A stretch of DNA of 64,000 nucleotides, from positions 1-64,000 of the forward strand of contig NZ_QUGI01000003.1 in the NCBI RefSeq assembly GCF_003478995.1, read 5' to 3'. This DNA comes from Pseudoflavonifractor sp. AF19-9AC. Lineage in GTDB: Bacteria > Bacillota > Clostridia > Oscillospirales > Oscillospiraceae. Each line of letters begins with the position of its first letter. The first letter of the stretch is position 1. Below are positions 52,483-61,377 of this stretch, in pieces. Under the pieces are notes generated by a model. It was not told where the DNA came from and ran no database searches. It saw only the letters and a list, made by a program, of their open reading frames with translations. The translations under genes and the position numbers were made by a program.

Positions 52483-53964
52483 ATGAAAGCCAACGCCGGA
52501 GAGGTCTATACAGTCTATAACCAATATCTGAAACGCTACACCGCCTGCCAGGTGGCCTATATTGCGCCGCCGGACTCGGTGAGCGAAGAATCTTGGGCGG
52601 TGGTCCTCTCTCTGGATTGGGTGGGCGACGCCCCTCTGACTGCGGAGGAACTGCCCCATCTCCGCCCGCTCTACAAGGACTTCATGTACTGGTCACGCGA
52701 CCTCCACCTGCTGCGGGTGCCGTTGGAGGTCCCGCCCCAGTACACGCTAGTGGGCACACTGCCGCCCTTCACCGACCAGCCCTGCCGCTCCTATGGCGGC
52801 TGGAGTGACGGCTATGATATGTATCTCCAGATCCGGTGGCAGGCCATTCCGGAGGAACGGCGGCGGGCCTTCAAGGAGGCCATGGAGAGCGAAGAGAAAA
52901 CGGAGATCGGCGGTATCCCGGTGAAGGTCAGCAGCCATCGGGTGACGGACCAGTACGAACCATTCGATTCGGCGCTGGAACTAAAGGCGCTGCCTTGCCT
53001 CTCCACCCTTATCTGCGAGCGGTGGCACTCGGATCTGCTGGAGTTTTTGCGGGAAAACCCCTTTGTTGATGAAGTGACTTTGCTGAACCACGGTCAGAGG
53101 ACACTTGATCTGCGGGGCACCAGCATCAGAAAGCTGATGCTGGACATGACCGGGCTGGAGGAGCTATGGCTGTGTGAAGGAACGGAGCAGCTCCTGTTCC
53201 AGAACAAGGGGCCGGACGCCTGTACCATCCATGCCCCCGAAGATGGCAGCGGCTTGACCCTCCAATTTATCGGGGAATACTGCCCGCACACGGAACTGCC
53301 GAACCTACGGGGGCTGTATGGCATCGAGCTGAAGGACTTTGATCTGACCGGGCTGGCTGCTGTCCATCCCCACCTGAAGGAACTGCGGCTCTGGGGCGCG
53401 CCGGGAAACCTGGGGAACTTCTCCGCCGTGGGAGGGTTCCGGGAACTGACGAACCTCTCCACCTTCGACCTGTTCGGCTTCGGCGCAGCTGACATCCCCA
53501 CCCCGGAGCAGGTGCCGGAGCTTCGCTGGTTCTGGATGACCAGCCTGCCGGAGACGGCAGCAAAAGCGGCAAAGCAGCTCTGGAAAAGCAAGTCGGGAAT
53601 GGACCTGCGAATCACCAAACCCCGGAAACCGGAGTGGCTGGCGCAAAACCTGGACAACCCCTTCCGAGGCTGGGACGGCGCGGAGCATATTCCCGCCTCC
53701 GCTGCGAAAAAGGCAGCCAATCAATACCGCAAGACCCGTTCCCAGCTGATGAAGCTGGCCGCTGAACCGGGCGAGGACGCCCAGGCCCAGGCGCTGGATG
53801 CGGTGACAGCCTATACCCAGACCTTCAACAAGATGGGATTTATCGAAACCGAGGAACGGGATGAAATTTACATGGCTCTGCGGGGTATCCTGGACGCCCT
53901 GCCGGGCGATATGCTCCAGAAAGATGCTCTGATTGAGAAGTTTGATGAGCTTCGAGATTTTTGA
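52483..53964 (+). CDS. large uncharacterised protein with LRR-like centre
   Basis: 493 aa. The N-terminal ~70 residues (AGEVYTVYNQYLKRYTACQV) resemble Imm26-like beta domains, weakly. Residues about 190-400 hold leucine-rich repeats (LRGLYGIELKDFDLTGL, LKELRLWGAPGNLGNF, LTNLSTFDLFGF). The C-terminus (from KAANQYRK) is helical. No membrane segment. RBS GAGGAG. Multi-domain immunity-type protein. Confidence 0.65.
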   Translation: MKANAGEVYTVYNQYLKRYTACQVAYIAPPDSVSEESWAVVLSLDWVGDAPLTAEELPHLRPLYKDFMYWSRDLHLLRVPLEVPPQYTLVGTLPPFTDQPCRSYGGWSDGYDMYLQIRWQAIPEERRRAFKEAMESEEKTEIGGIPVKVSSHRVTDQYEPFDSALELKALPCLSTLICERWHSDLLEFLRENPFVDEVTLLNHGQRTLDLRGTSIRKLMLDMTGLEELWLCEGTEQLLFQNKGPDACTIHAPEDGSGLTLQFIGEYCPHTELPNLRGLYGIELKDFDLTGLAAVHPHLKELRLWGAPGNLGNFSAVGGFRELTNLSTFDLFGFGAADIPTPEQVPELRWFWMTSLPETAAKAAKQLWKSKSGMDLRITKPRKPEWLAQNLDNPFRGWDGAEHIPASAAKKAANQYRKTRSQLMKLAAEPGEDAQAQALDAVTAYTQTFNKMGFIETEERDEIYMALRGILDALPGDMLQKDALIEKFDELRDF

Positions 53965-53980
53965 GGAGGTTGAAAAAACA

Positions 53981-54406
53981 ATGGATACAAGAATCACAGA
54001 ACTGTTGGAAGAGATAAAAAAGGCAATCGACAAGGCTGCCACCACAGGCGACAAATATCAGTTTATAGATCCGGTCTTTGATTTAACTGATGAACTGGAA
54101 CAGTGCGAAACACCTTTTGATGCTGTAAGACCGATCTTGGAACTGATTGAATCTTCTCCCAATATTGATTTTGGCGGTCCTGGGCCGTTGGGTAGCTTTA
54201 TGGAGAAGTTTTACCATGAAGGCTATGAGGAAGAATTGGTCGCATCGTTGAAAAGGAAACCAACCGAATACACAATTGCTCTCATGTTCCGCATCATTGC
54301 AGATAAGAAAAATCCCAATCTGAGTGAATACAAACATCTGTTAAAAACACTTGACTACACCTCTGAAATTGATACTTTCTGGTTGGATGAGATTGCGAAA
54401 CTGTGA
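53981..54406 (+). CDS. helical immunity-type protein (Imm30-like)
   Basis: 141 aa, all-helical, AT-richer than neighbours. The plan (two N-terminal helices, GGPGPLGSFMEKFY, a C-terminal helix pair with IALMFRIIADKKNP) resembles the Imm30 family but is not certain. Start 53981 after GAGGAGG; the frame back to 53933 runs into the previous gene. Confidence 0.6.
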   Translation: MDTRITELLEEIKKAIDKAATTGDKYQFIDPVFDLTDELEQCETPFDAVRPILELIESSPNIDFGGPGPLGSFMEKFYHEGYEEELVASLKRKPTEYTIALMFRIIADKKNPNLSEYKHLLKTLDYTSEIDTFWLDEIAKL

Positions 54407-54469
54407 AGGATTTGAACCCATTCCGGTTTCGGCTGTGAAAGTAATTACCTGAAAGGAGTGTGTGGGCGC

Positions 54470-55069
54470 ATGAGCCGAATCGTTGATGAACCCTATTTCA
54501 CCCACAGCGCCTACAGCGCCCTGACCACCGGCATCCAGGTGAAATGCCCCAAGTGCCACGGCGCAGGTATTGTAACAGCGGATGAGGATAACGCCTATTT
54601 CCGGTGCCTGAGCTGCGGCCACCGGATGACGCAGGATCGGACGGTCTACCGCTATGATGTCCATAACCAGTGCAAAAACTGCGGAAGATACTACCGGGTG
54701 GATATTGAAGATACGGCAAAACAGCACTTTCCCGTCCTCCATGTGGCCTGCCCCTATTGCGGGGCAACCATGCCGGGCGAGGTACACAAGACGGCGGAGG
54801 CTTTCTCCTATGGCGCGGAGATTCAGGGCGGCAAGGACCCCTGGTTCGGCCTGGAACTGTGGTTTTTGACCTCCTTCCAGGGTAAGCCAGTCTGGGCTCT
54901 CAACCGGGAGCACCTGGCCTATCTGATTGGCTATCTCAGCGCCGATCTGCGGGAAAAGCCGCCGGGAAGAGCGAAAATGACCCAGGCCGACCATCTCCCC
55001 ACCTTCATGAAAACCGCAAAGAATCGGGATCGGATCGTGAAGCTGCTGAAGAAACTACAGGAGGGATGA
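54470..55069 (+). CDS. double zinc-ribbon protein
   Basis: 199 aa. Cysteine pairs CPKCHG, CLSCGH, CKNCGR and CPYCGA form two zinc ribbons in the first 105 residues; the rest is helical with a basic end. No family name. Start 54470, AAAGGAG 11 nt upstream. Regulatory or nucleic-acid binding is possible, but unproven. Confidence 0.6.
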   Translation: MSRIVDEPYFTHSAYSALTTGIQVKCPKCHGAGIVTADEDNAYFRCLSCGHRMTQDRTVYRYDVHNQCKNCGRYYRVDIEDTAKQHFPVLHVACPYCGATMPGEVHKTAEAFSYGAEIQGGKDPWFGLELWFLTSFQGKPVWALNREHLAYLIGYLSADLREKPPGRAKMTQADHLPTFMKTAKNRDRIVKLLKKLQEG

Positions 55070-55071
55070 GG

Positions 55072-55314
55072 ATGGATCAGAATGTCCTTTATCGTGGTCA
55101 GCGTCTTACCCTGACGCGGTTTTGGGCGACGGGAGAGCCTTGCCTGTGGATCACCGATCCTCAACAGATCGGGATGCCCAAAATGGAGTTTGTGGGAGGC
55201 CACCCGGACGAATACTGCATTTTTCTGAAAAATCTGACGGAATCAGAGCTGACACAGATCACATCCCTGGACGGCGCTCCGCTGGATGTAAAAGAAGAAC
55301 TAAGCGATATCTGA
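55072..55314 (+). CDS. small uncharacterised protein of the immunity array
   Basis: 80 aa, beta-rich start (VLYRGQRLTLTRFWATG) and acidic helical end. ATG 55072 is preferred over 55066 because AGGAGG would touch the latter. No family recognised. Confidence 0.6.
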   Translation: MDQNVLYRGQRLTLTRFWATGEPCLWITDPQQIGMPKMEFVGGHPDEYCIFLKNLTESELTQITSLDGAPLDVKEELSDI

Positions 55315-55332
55315 CAGGAAAGGACAAGCCCT

Positions 55333-56202
55333 ATGGCACTGCAAGACAAGAACATCATGCCTCCCCCTTGGCTGGCTCACCGGGAGATTGAGCGATACTC
55401 CATTGGCTGGCGCATGGGCTATGGGGAGGATTACATAGACCGATTTGGCGATTGGCTCGACACCCTCTCCCCGGAGGAGCGGACGGAATACCGCACTCTC
55501 TTTCCTGAACCGGTGACCTGGAAGGGCTGGTGGGATGACGAGGACAGCAGCGAGGTGCTGGAGCATGGTGACTTTTGGGTGGATGCGTGGCAGCCGGAGG
55601 GCCGGCCAAAGTACACCCGCCAGTGGCTCCAGCAGGAGTTTGCCGCCGGGCGGAAGCGGGAGCTGTGCCTGTTCTGGGGCCATCAGCTATCCGAGGACGG
55701 CCAGCTGACAAAAAGCTGCCTCAGCCAGTGGTGGATGGAGGACTTCTATACGACGGCTGACTCCTACCTCTGCATGGAGCAGTATATGATGGCTGCCAAG
55801 GCCGAGCTGTTCGGCGACAAAGAGATCCGGGACCAGATTTTGAAATGCAGCGATCCAAAGCAGATCAAGGCCTTGGGCCGCAGGGTACGGGGCTTTGACC
55901 AGAAGGTGTGGGACAAGTTCAAATACGCCATTGTGCTGCTTGGCAACTGGCACAAATTCAGCCAGAACCGCGAACTGCGGGAGTTTCTCCTTTCCACCGG
56001 GGACAGCGTGCTGGTGGAGGCCAGCCCCTATGATGCCATCTGGGGTATCCGCCTCGCGGCCAGCTCCCCGGAGGCCCAGGACCCCATGAAGTGGCGTGGA
56101 CAAAACCTGCTGGGCTTTGCGCTGATGGAGGTGCGGGACGAGTTGTGCCGGGTGACACAGAATGAAATGCTTTGCGATTGGAGTATGGTATGGCAACAAT
56201 GA
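55333..56202 (+). CDS. NADAR-domain ADP-ribose N-glycosidase-like protein
   Basis: 289 aa. Residues about 108-280 carry the NADAR/YbiA pattern: LSQWWMEDF, CMEQYMMAAKAELFGD, DPKQIKALGRRVRGFD, LGNWHKFSQNRELREFLLST, LVEASPYDAIWGI and GQNLLGFALMEVRDEL. Family members remove ADP-ribose, including from guanine bases in nucleic acids, and act against ADP-ribosyltransferase toxins. The N-terminal 105 residues are an extra domain not recognised. No signal peptide. RBS AGGAAAGGA. Confidence 0.88.
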   Translation: MALQDKNIMPPPWLAHREIERYSIGWRMGYGEDYIDRFGDWLDTLSPEERTEYRTLFPEPVTWKGWWDDEDSSEVLEHGDFWVDAWQPEGRPKYTRQWLQQEFAAGRKRELCLFWGHQLSEDGQLTKSCLSQWWMEDFYTTADSYLCMEQYMMAAKAELFGDKEIRDQILKCSDPKQIKALGRRVRGFDQKVWDKFKYAIVLLGNWHKFSQNRELREFLLSTGDSVLVEASPYDAIWGIRLAASSPEAQDPMKWRGQNLLGFALMEVRDELCRVTQNEMLCDWSMVWQQ

Positions 56203-56648
56203 AACTCTATGAACTGGTCAACCACTACCACATCGGCACGGAACTGACCTGCGCCGAGGCGATGTTCATGGCCTGCAATGAATATTACCATCTGAATTTG
56301 TCCGAGGAGACCCGGAAAATGTTCTCCGTCATGGGCCTTGGGATGCAGACCGAGCAGTCCTGCTGCGGCGCCTTTACCGTGGCGGTGGGGATCATTGGGC
56401 TGATGACCGCAAAAGAAGGTCAGACGGATGTGAGCAACATGGAAGGCTATGGGATGATTGCTGAATTGACGGACTTCATGCTGGGCTTCTATGGAACGCT
56501 CCACTGCGTCGAGCTGCAAAAGCTGGAGATCGTGGGGGTTGAGAATCCCTGCCACGCCATTGTGGAGGCGCTGGCCAAAAAACTGGAGGAACTGCTGGCA
56601 GGCCGAAGGATCTTCCGCCCGGTAAACGGAGGACAACTGGGCTGCTGA
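56190..56648 (+). CDS. C_GCAxxG_C_C-type protein
   Basis: 152 aa with cysteine motifs GTELTCAEAMF, EQSCCGAF and LHCVELQ, matching the layout of the C-GCAxxG-C-C family, which binds metal or Fe-S through spaced cysteines; some positions deviate. Start at 56190 after TTGGAG, overlapping the previous gene by 13 nt; ATG 56199 (ATGA overlap) is possible. Role in the array unknown. Confidence 0.65.
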   Translation: MATMKLYELVNHYHIGTELTCAEAMFMACNEYYHLNLSEETRKMFSVMGLGMQTEQSCCGAFTVAVGIIGLMTAKEGQTDVSNMEGYGMIAELTDFMLGFYGTLHCVELQKLEIVGVENPCHAIVEALAKKLEELLAGRRIFRPVNGGQLGC

Positions 56649-57388
56649 TGTGCCGGGAAGCGAGGGATTACATGAAAGACTTTTCCCAATACGGAAACAG
56701 ACCGGACGACCAGTGGGAGATGCTGCCCTGGATACCCGATCCGCGTCCGCCTTTCAAAATCTGGATGAAGCCGGAGCAGATCGCGCCATTCTTTCTCATT
56801 CCCCACCACCCCTATGCCATCTCCCTTCTGCTGAAGATCAGTGACGGGTTCCGGACAGAAGAATTCTGCCGGCTGGGACTGACCGGCAGCAGCGGAGACT
56901 GGGAACGGCTGGTCCGGGGCGTGATCCGGGAGTTTGAGGAAAACAACAGCGGCGAGGATCTGTTTCACTTCGACTCCGACGAGGATGTGTTCTGCGTCTA
57001 TTCCCAATACATCGACGACCTGATGATGCTGGCCAAAATGATCCGGGCGGCCTGTGCCGATGAAAAAACGATGCGGACTTATCTTGGCAAGATCGAGTAC
57101 ATCAAGCTCTTTTGGGAGGGCGTACCGGAGGGTGAACCACCGGTCATCCTCTATGAAGTGGATACCGAGAATGAGCGTCTGGCCCTCCGCTCCATCGACA
57201 TCTTTGCAAATGGACGCACCCACAACATCCCTGACCTTTACGACGGTGTCATCGAGATCACGCCGATCCCCACCGTGGAGGAATTGAACGCCCATGTCTG
57301 GGGCAAGGAGTTCCACGCCTGCGTAATAGAGAAAGCAGAATTTGAGGCCATCTGGGAAACTCACACCTATGATGGAGCGTTAAAGTAA
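56648..57388 (+). CDS. Imm51-DUF6881 fusion immunity protein
   Basis: 246 aa. Residues about 30-140 fit Imm51: a Pro/Trp-rich start, HHPYAISLLLKISDGF, DWERLVRGVIREFEEN, FDSDEDVFCVYS. Residues about 150-246 fit DUF6881: YIKLFWEGVPEGEPPVILYE, RSIDIFANG and FHACVIEKAEFEAIW. Both are known as immunity-type domains; here they form one chain. Start overlaps the previous stop (TGATG). Confidence 0.78.
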   Translation: MCREARDYMKDFSQYGNRPDDQWEMLPWIPDPRPPFKIWMKPEQIAPFFLIPHHPYAISLLLKISDGFRTEEFCRLGLTGSSGDWERLVRGVIREFEENNSGEDLFHFDSDEDVFCVYSQYIDDLMMLAKMIRAACADEKTMRTYLGKIEYIKLFWEGVPEGEPPVILYEVDTENERLALRSIDIFANGRTHNIPDLYDGVIEITPIPTVEELNAHVWGKEFHACVIEKAEFEAIWETHTYDGALK

Positions 57389-57403
57389 CCAGGAGGAGTC
57401 CCT

Positions 57404-58354
57404 ATGAACAAATCCTTAAAAGCCAAAAATCTGCCGTTGTTCTCCATCATTGACCTGGACCAGCTGCGCCGGGAAAACCATCTGGAGGGCACAGAAGTGA
57501 CAGACTTTTTCACGGCAAGGGATGGAAAAGTCTATCTTCTCATGGAACAGCCGTCCGAAACACAGGGTAAGGACTGGCTCAGCACCCCTTCCACCTATAC
57601 CGCAGTGGAAATCCAGCTGGATTGGGCGGAACAGCGGGTGCTGGAAACGACGCTGTTTCCTCTTGGCCTCTTGAAGTTCCAGTTCCATTATTTGCGGCCT
57701 GCAGGTGATCACTTCCTCCTGCTGGGGGCAAGATGCGCCTATCGGGAAAACGGCCCTGACCAGAACGCCTGGATTGTCAGCCGGGACGGAACTGTGCTGT
57801 CCCGTTTCTGCCTGGGGGATGGCATTCAAGATTGTGTGGTAAAAAAAGATGGCACCATCATTACCAGCTACTTTGACGAAGGTGTATTTGGTAATTACGG
57901 TTGGGATGAACCTCTGGGTGCTTGCGGCCTGATTGCATGGACATCGGAGGGAACTTCTCTCTGGAAGAATGAGAAGTATCCCATCTACGACTGCTACGCC
58001 ATTAGCCTGGACGAAGAAGAAAACCTGTGGTTCTATTATTACAATGAATTCCGGCTGGTGCGGACGAACTTCAAAGAGGACTTTGTGTTTGAACTGCCAA
58101 TCGAAGGAAGCGGAGCTTTTTCTGTTGCCCCGTCTGGTGATACTTTTCTGTTTCAGGGCGGGTATCAGAAACACAACAAATTCTACTTCCTTACTGCTCA
58201 TGGTGGTCGCCTTGGGAAAAAACAGAAGGCTATTCCCACCTGTGACGGAAACAAGGTCGCTGTGGAGCAGTGCGGTCTGCTTCGCAGCCAGATGCTGTTC
58301 CTCGGGAAAAACGGTGTTCTCTATGGCGGGGTACTTGGTGAAAGCGAGGCGTGA
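57404..58354 (+). CDS. uncharacterised beta-propeller-like protein
   Basis: 316 aa with repeated strand units (TDFFTARDGKVYLLME, DHFLLLGARCAYRENG, DCVVKKDGTIITSYFDE, EENLWFYYYNEFRLV), typical of a beta-propeller. No signal peptide. Distantly similar to minus-arm genes at 23052 and 24093. RBS AGGAGG. Confidence 0.6.
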   Translation: MNKSLKAKNLPLFSIIDLDQLRRENHLEGTEVTDFFTARDGKVYLLMEQPSETQGKDWLSTPSTYTAVEIQLDWAEQRVLETTLFPLGLLKFQFHYLRPAGDHFLLLGARCAYRENGPDQNAWIVSRDGTVLSRFCLGDGIQDCVVKKDGTIITSYFDEGVFGNYGWDEPLGACGLIAWTSEGTSLWKNEKYPIYDCYAISLDEEENLWFYYYNEFRLVRTNFKEDFVFELPIEGSGAFSVAPSGDTFLFQGGYQKHNKFYFLTAHGGRLGKKQKAIPTCDGNKVAVEQCGLLRSQMLFLGKNGVLYGGVLGESEA

Positions 58355-58356
58355 CA

Positions 58357-59046
58357 ATGGTTGAAATCAATCGTGTCTGGCTCAATGTGGATACAGACAC
58401 CAACAAAATCACACTATTCAGCCGTCCCCGTGTATCCATCCGTGTGGATGAGTACATTTGGGGTTTGATCGAAGAACATATCGTGAAGCCCCATAAGCTC
58501 ATGCGCAGCGAAAAGCATAGGTATCTGCTGAAAATTGCCTTTGGCCGATTTGATCCGGTGCGGCACCGATATTATCCGCTTTCCCCGTACAACGGGCAGC
58601 TTCGGGAAGGTGTCAAGCCGGACAGCGCAAACGGATGGTATCCCCGTGAGGACTTTGCAGACGCTGCGGAACGCGCCACCTGGTTCTCCCCCGATAAAAT
58701 CTGGACAAACTGCGGCAACAAGGTTCTGGATGTGAATGTTGATGCCGCCAATGTGAGCGAGAGTATCACCCCCAGAGAATACGCAGACTTGCTGTTCGAT
58801 GGGATTGGGGCAGCACTGGTGTTTAACTTCAAAAGGCTCAAGCGCGAGGAGTTTGATGGGCTGAAACCCAAGATCGACTGGAGCATAGTAGATAGCTTCC
58901 CCTTCCCCGCATCCTTTGAGGAGCAGCAGTACATTGGGGACGAGGGCAAAATTCATGTGTATTCCTGGGATGGCAGGCAGGAAACGAACCTTGTAGGCCC
59001 TTATTCTGTGCGGGATTTATATCTGGACCATTTCGAAAAATTGTGA
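58357..59046 (+). CDS. uncharacterised protein of the immunity array
   Basis: 229 aa, mixed alpha/beta, no family recognised. ATG 58357, close after the previous stop; a GTG at 58351 is possible (GCGAGGCG upstream). The region AAERATWFSPDKIWTNCGN is Trp-rich. Function unknown. Confidence 0.58.
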   Translation: MVEINRVWLNVDTDTNKITLFSRPRVSIRVDEYIWGLIEEHIVKPHKLMRSEKHRYLLKIAFGRFDPVRHRYYPLSPYNGQLREGVKPDSANGWYPREDFADAAERATWFSPDKIWTNCGNKVLDVNVDAANVSESITPREYADLLFDGIGAALVFNFKRLKREEFDGLKPKIDWSIVDSFPFPASFEEQQYIGDEGKIHVYSWDGRQETNLVGPYSVRDLYLDHFEKL

Positions 59047-59055
59047 GGTGAGCAC

Positions 59056-59721
59056 ATGGCAAAGGGCATCCGTGAACGCCTACTGGAGCAGGCAATAAAG
59101 TTCCATCAATGGCAGGAAGCCACTTATCCCGGCAAAACCAGCGAGGAACTCGGCGGTGAGTGGGAAGTCGATTATCCATACTGGAATGATACTTACAGTG
59201 CCTTTTGCCATGTGTTGACCCAAATGGATGCAGAAACGGCAGACAGCGTCCTACTGGATGAGATGGTCTATCTGATCGCCAGGGACAACGAAGCGGAGGG
59301 GTTTATACAGGAGACCACTTCCCATCCCCAATGGTTCGAGTGCCTCTGCCGCAGGGCCGCAGCCTCCAATGAGAGTGAGGCCAAGTGGCAGTTTGCCGCG
59401 TATCTGCCAGAATGTCCGTGCAGCCAGGAAGTAAAAGACATGATCCTGGACTTCGCAAAGGACCCCAATGAATATGTGAGCCGGCGGGCACTTTTGGCGA
59501 TGCCCGCTCTGCGTCCTGACTGTGTGGAACAGTTCGCTCCGCTGTTCTGGGAGCGGAACTGTTATTCCCTCGAATTACAGGAATACCAGCGGATCGCGGT
59601 TCTGGTCTCGCTGGACGCCATCCATTCCGGCCTGCTTCCTCAATACTTAGAGCAGGCCAAGCAGGATGGCCGGCGCTATCTGCTGGAACACGCAGAAAGG
59701 ATCGAAGGAGGACTACTGTGA
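59056..59721 (+). CDS. HEAT-like helical protein
   Basis: 221 aa made of helix pairs (for example EAKWQFAAYLPECPCSQEV, YVSRRALLAMPALRPDCVEQ), as in HEAT-type proteins. RBS GAGGTGAG. Its stop overlaps the next start by 4 nt (GTGA). Immunity-type context; exact family unknown. Confidence 0.6.
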   Translation: MAKGIRERLLEQAIKFHQWQEATYPGKTSEELGGEWEVDYPYWNDTYSAFCHVLTQMDAETADSVLLDEMVYLIARDNEAEGFIQETTSHPQWFECLCRRAAASNESEAKWQFAAYLPECPCSQEVKDMILDFAKDPNEYVSRRALLAMPALRPDCVEQFAPLFWERNCYSLELQEYQRIAVLVSLDAIHSGLLPQYLEQAKQDGRRYLLEHAERIEGGLL

Positions 59722-60686
59722 ACGAAAATTTATTCCGCACCCAATTCGATCAACTGGAAACCACCGAGAAACAGGCGCTGATGGAAAGCCTGGCTGCTCG
59801 TTATGATATGACTTTTCTCGGTCTACAACCCTTTAACCGCTGGGGCCAGAGCAGCACCACCGGCATATTCAAGAAAGATGGCCGGGAGTTTGTCTTTGTT
59901 CCCGGCGATACCGTCACCCTGGGCTGGGAACGGTTCGCCATAGGGCTCAGTCAGGACAGCCGAGAGGAACTGGACTATCTGTTCCAGGAATGGGAGATGG
60001 AACAGGACCCGGAGGAGATGATACGAGAAAGTATGGCTCCTGTTCGGCAGGCAGCCATTGGCCCCATGCTGGTGGGCCGGGAGTTGGAGGAGCTCTGCTG
60101 GGAGCCGGTCACAATGGACGATCCCAGATTGACCGCCCACCCTGACTGGCTGAAGAAGTTCCGGGAGTTTGCCTGGAGCGACCTTGACAGCCTTACTATG
60201 CACCAGTCAGCCCGCATTGAGCGGACGGAAAAGGGCTTTCAGATCTGTATCTATAACCGCACTGATTACGATGAACTCCTTGCCGGGCTGGAAAAGCAGG
60301 GGCTCTCGCTGCCTACGGCAGACGAGTGGGCCTATCTGTGCGGCGGTGGGTGCCGCACCCTGTTCCCCTGGGGAGATGGAATGGACTACTCCATGCACCT
60401 GCACCACTTCGAAAGCCCAGAGGATGAGGACAAGCCCTTCGATATGGAGGAGCCTAACTTCTTCGGAGTGTCCATCGCCTATGACCCCTATATGCGGGAG
60501 GTGGTGAAGGCCGAGCAGTTTACCACTTGCGGCGGTGATGGCGGGCGCAGCATCTGCGGCGGACTGGGGATCTTCCTCGGTTTTCTGCCCTGTTCGCCCC
60601 ACTGCAAGCCGGAAGTGCAGGAGGACAAGGAACTGAACGGCGACTATGACTTCTACCGGCCTATTATCCGGGTGGAGGCAATTTGA
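59718..60686 (+). CDS. FGE/SUMF1-like fold protein, paralogue of the 21.6-kb gene
   Basis: 322 aa, starting with GTG that overlaps the previous stop. Closely related along its length to 21619-22623: shared NRWGQSSTTGIFKKDGR, LPTADEWAYLCGGG, LFPWGDGMDYSMHLHHFES, PNFFGVSIAYDPY, CGGDGG and FYRPIIRV. The layout matches FGE-sulfatase-like folds. Activity unknown. Present once in each arm. Confidence 0.65.
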   Translation: MNENLFRTQFDQLETTEKQALMESLAARYDMTFLGLQPFNRWGQSSTTGIFKKDGREFVFVPGDTVTLGWERFAIGLSQDSREELDYLFQEWEMEQDPEEMIRESMAPVRQAAIGPMLVGRELEELCWEPVTMDDPRLTAHPDWLKKFREFAWSDLDSLTMHQSARIERTEKGFQICIYNRTDYDELLAGLEKQGLSLPTADEWAYLCGGGCRTLFPWGDGMDYSMHLHHFESPEDEDKPFDMEEPNFFGVSIAYDPYMREVVKAEQFTTCGGDGGRSICGGLGIFLGFLPCSPHCKPEVQEDKELNGDYDFYRPIIRVEAI

Positions 60687-60702
60687 GAATGCGGAGGGCA
60701 CC

Positions 60703-61257
60703 ATGAGAGAAACAACACCCGATCTTACAAGGATCAGCAAGTATATCAGTTTGATCCTTCGGCACAAGCCGGAGGTCATTGGAATCCAGTTGGACGCCCA
60801 CGGCTGGGCGGATGTCAATGCGCTGTTAGCGGGTATCAGCAGAAAATACCCCATCAACCGGGATATTCTGGAGGAAATCGTGCGGAGTGATGAAAAGCAG
60901 CGGTATTCCTTCAGCGAGGAAGGGACAAAAATCCGGGCCAACCAGGGCCACTCCATTCAGGTGGATGTGGAACTCCCCGTGACTGAACCACCGGAGACGC
61001 TGTACCACGGAACAGCCCAGCGTTTTGCCGCCTCCATCGAGGTCCAGGGACTGCTTCCCCAAAGCCGCCTGTATGTCCATCTGTCCCCAGATCCCGAAAC
61101 CGCCGAAAAAGTAGGCCAGCGGCACGGCAAGCCTGTGATTTACCTGGTGGATGCCGGCCAGATGCACCGGGACGGATATTGCTTTTATTTGTCCGCCAAT
61201 GGAGTCTGGCTGACAAAGGTGGTTCCTGCGACCTATCTGAAACGCTTAAAGGAGTGA
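60703..61257 (+). CDS. kptA: RNA 2'-phosphotransferase KptA/Tpt1
   Basis: 184 aa. The family start LTRISKYISLILRHKPEVIG, then LDAHGWADVNALL, KQRYSFSEEGTKIRANQGHS, LYHGT, and YVHLSPD are all present, including the Arg-His and the second His of the active site. KptA uses NAD+ to remove a 2'-phosphate, leaving ADP-ribose 1'',2''-cyclic phosphate. In bacteria lacking tRNA splicing its role is unclear; here it neighbours immunity genes and a NADAR protein. Start 60703 after GGAGGG; the longer frame runs into the previous gene. Confidence 0.92.
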   Translation: MRETTPDLTRISKYISLILRHKPEVIGIQLDAHGWADVNALLAGISRKYPINRDILEEIVRSDEKQRYSFSEEGTKIRANQGHSIQVDVELPVTEPPETLYHGTAQRFAASIEVQGLLPQSRLYVHLSPDPETAEKVGQRHGKPVIYLVDAGQMHRDGYCFYLSANGVWLTKVVPATYLKRLKE

Positions 61258-61377
61258 ATGCCATGCGTACCGCGTATGGTACAGACAAGGTGAACAACAC
61301 GCTCCGTCTTTTTTAAGAAAGAAAAAGGTATTTGGAGAACGACAAAATAATATTTGAGATGGAGATTAAGAGCTAAT

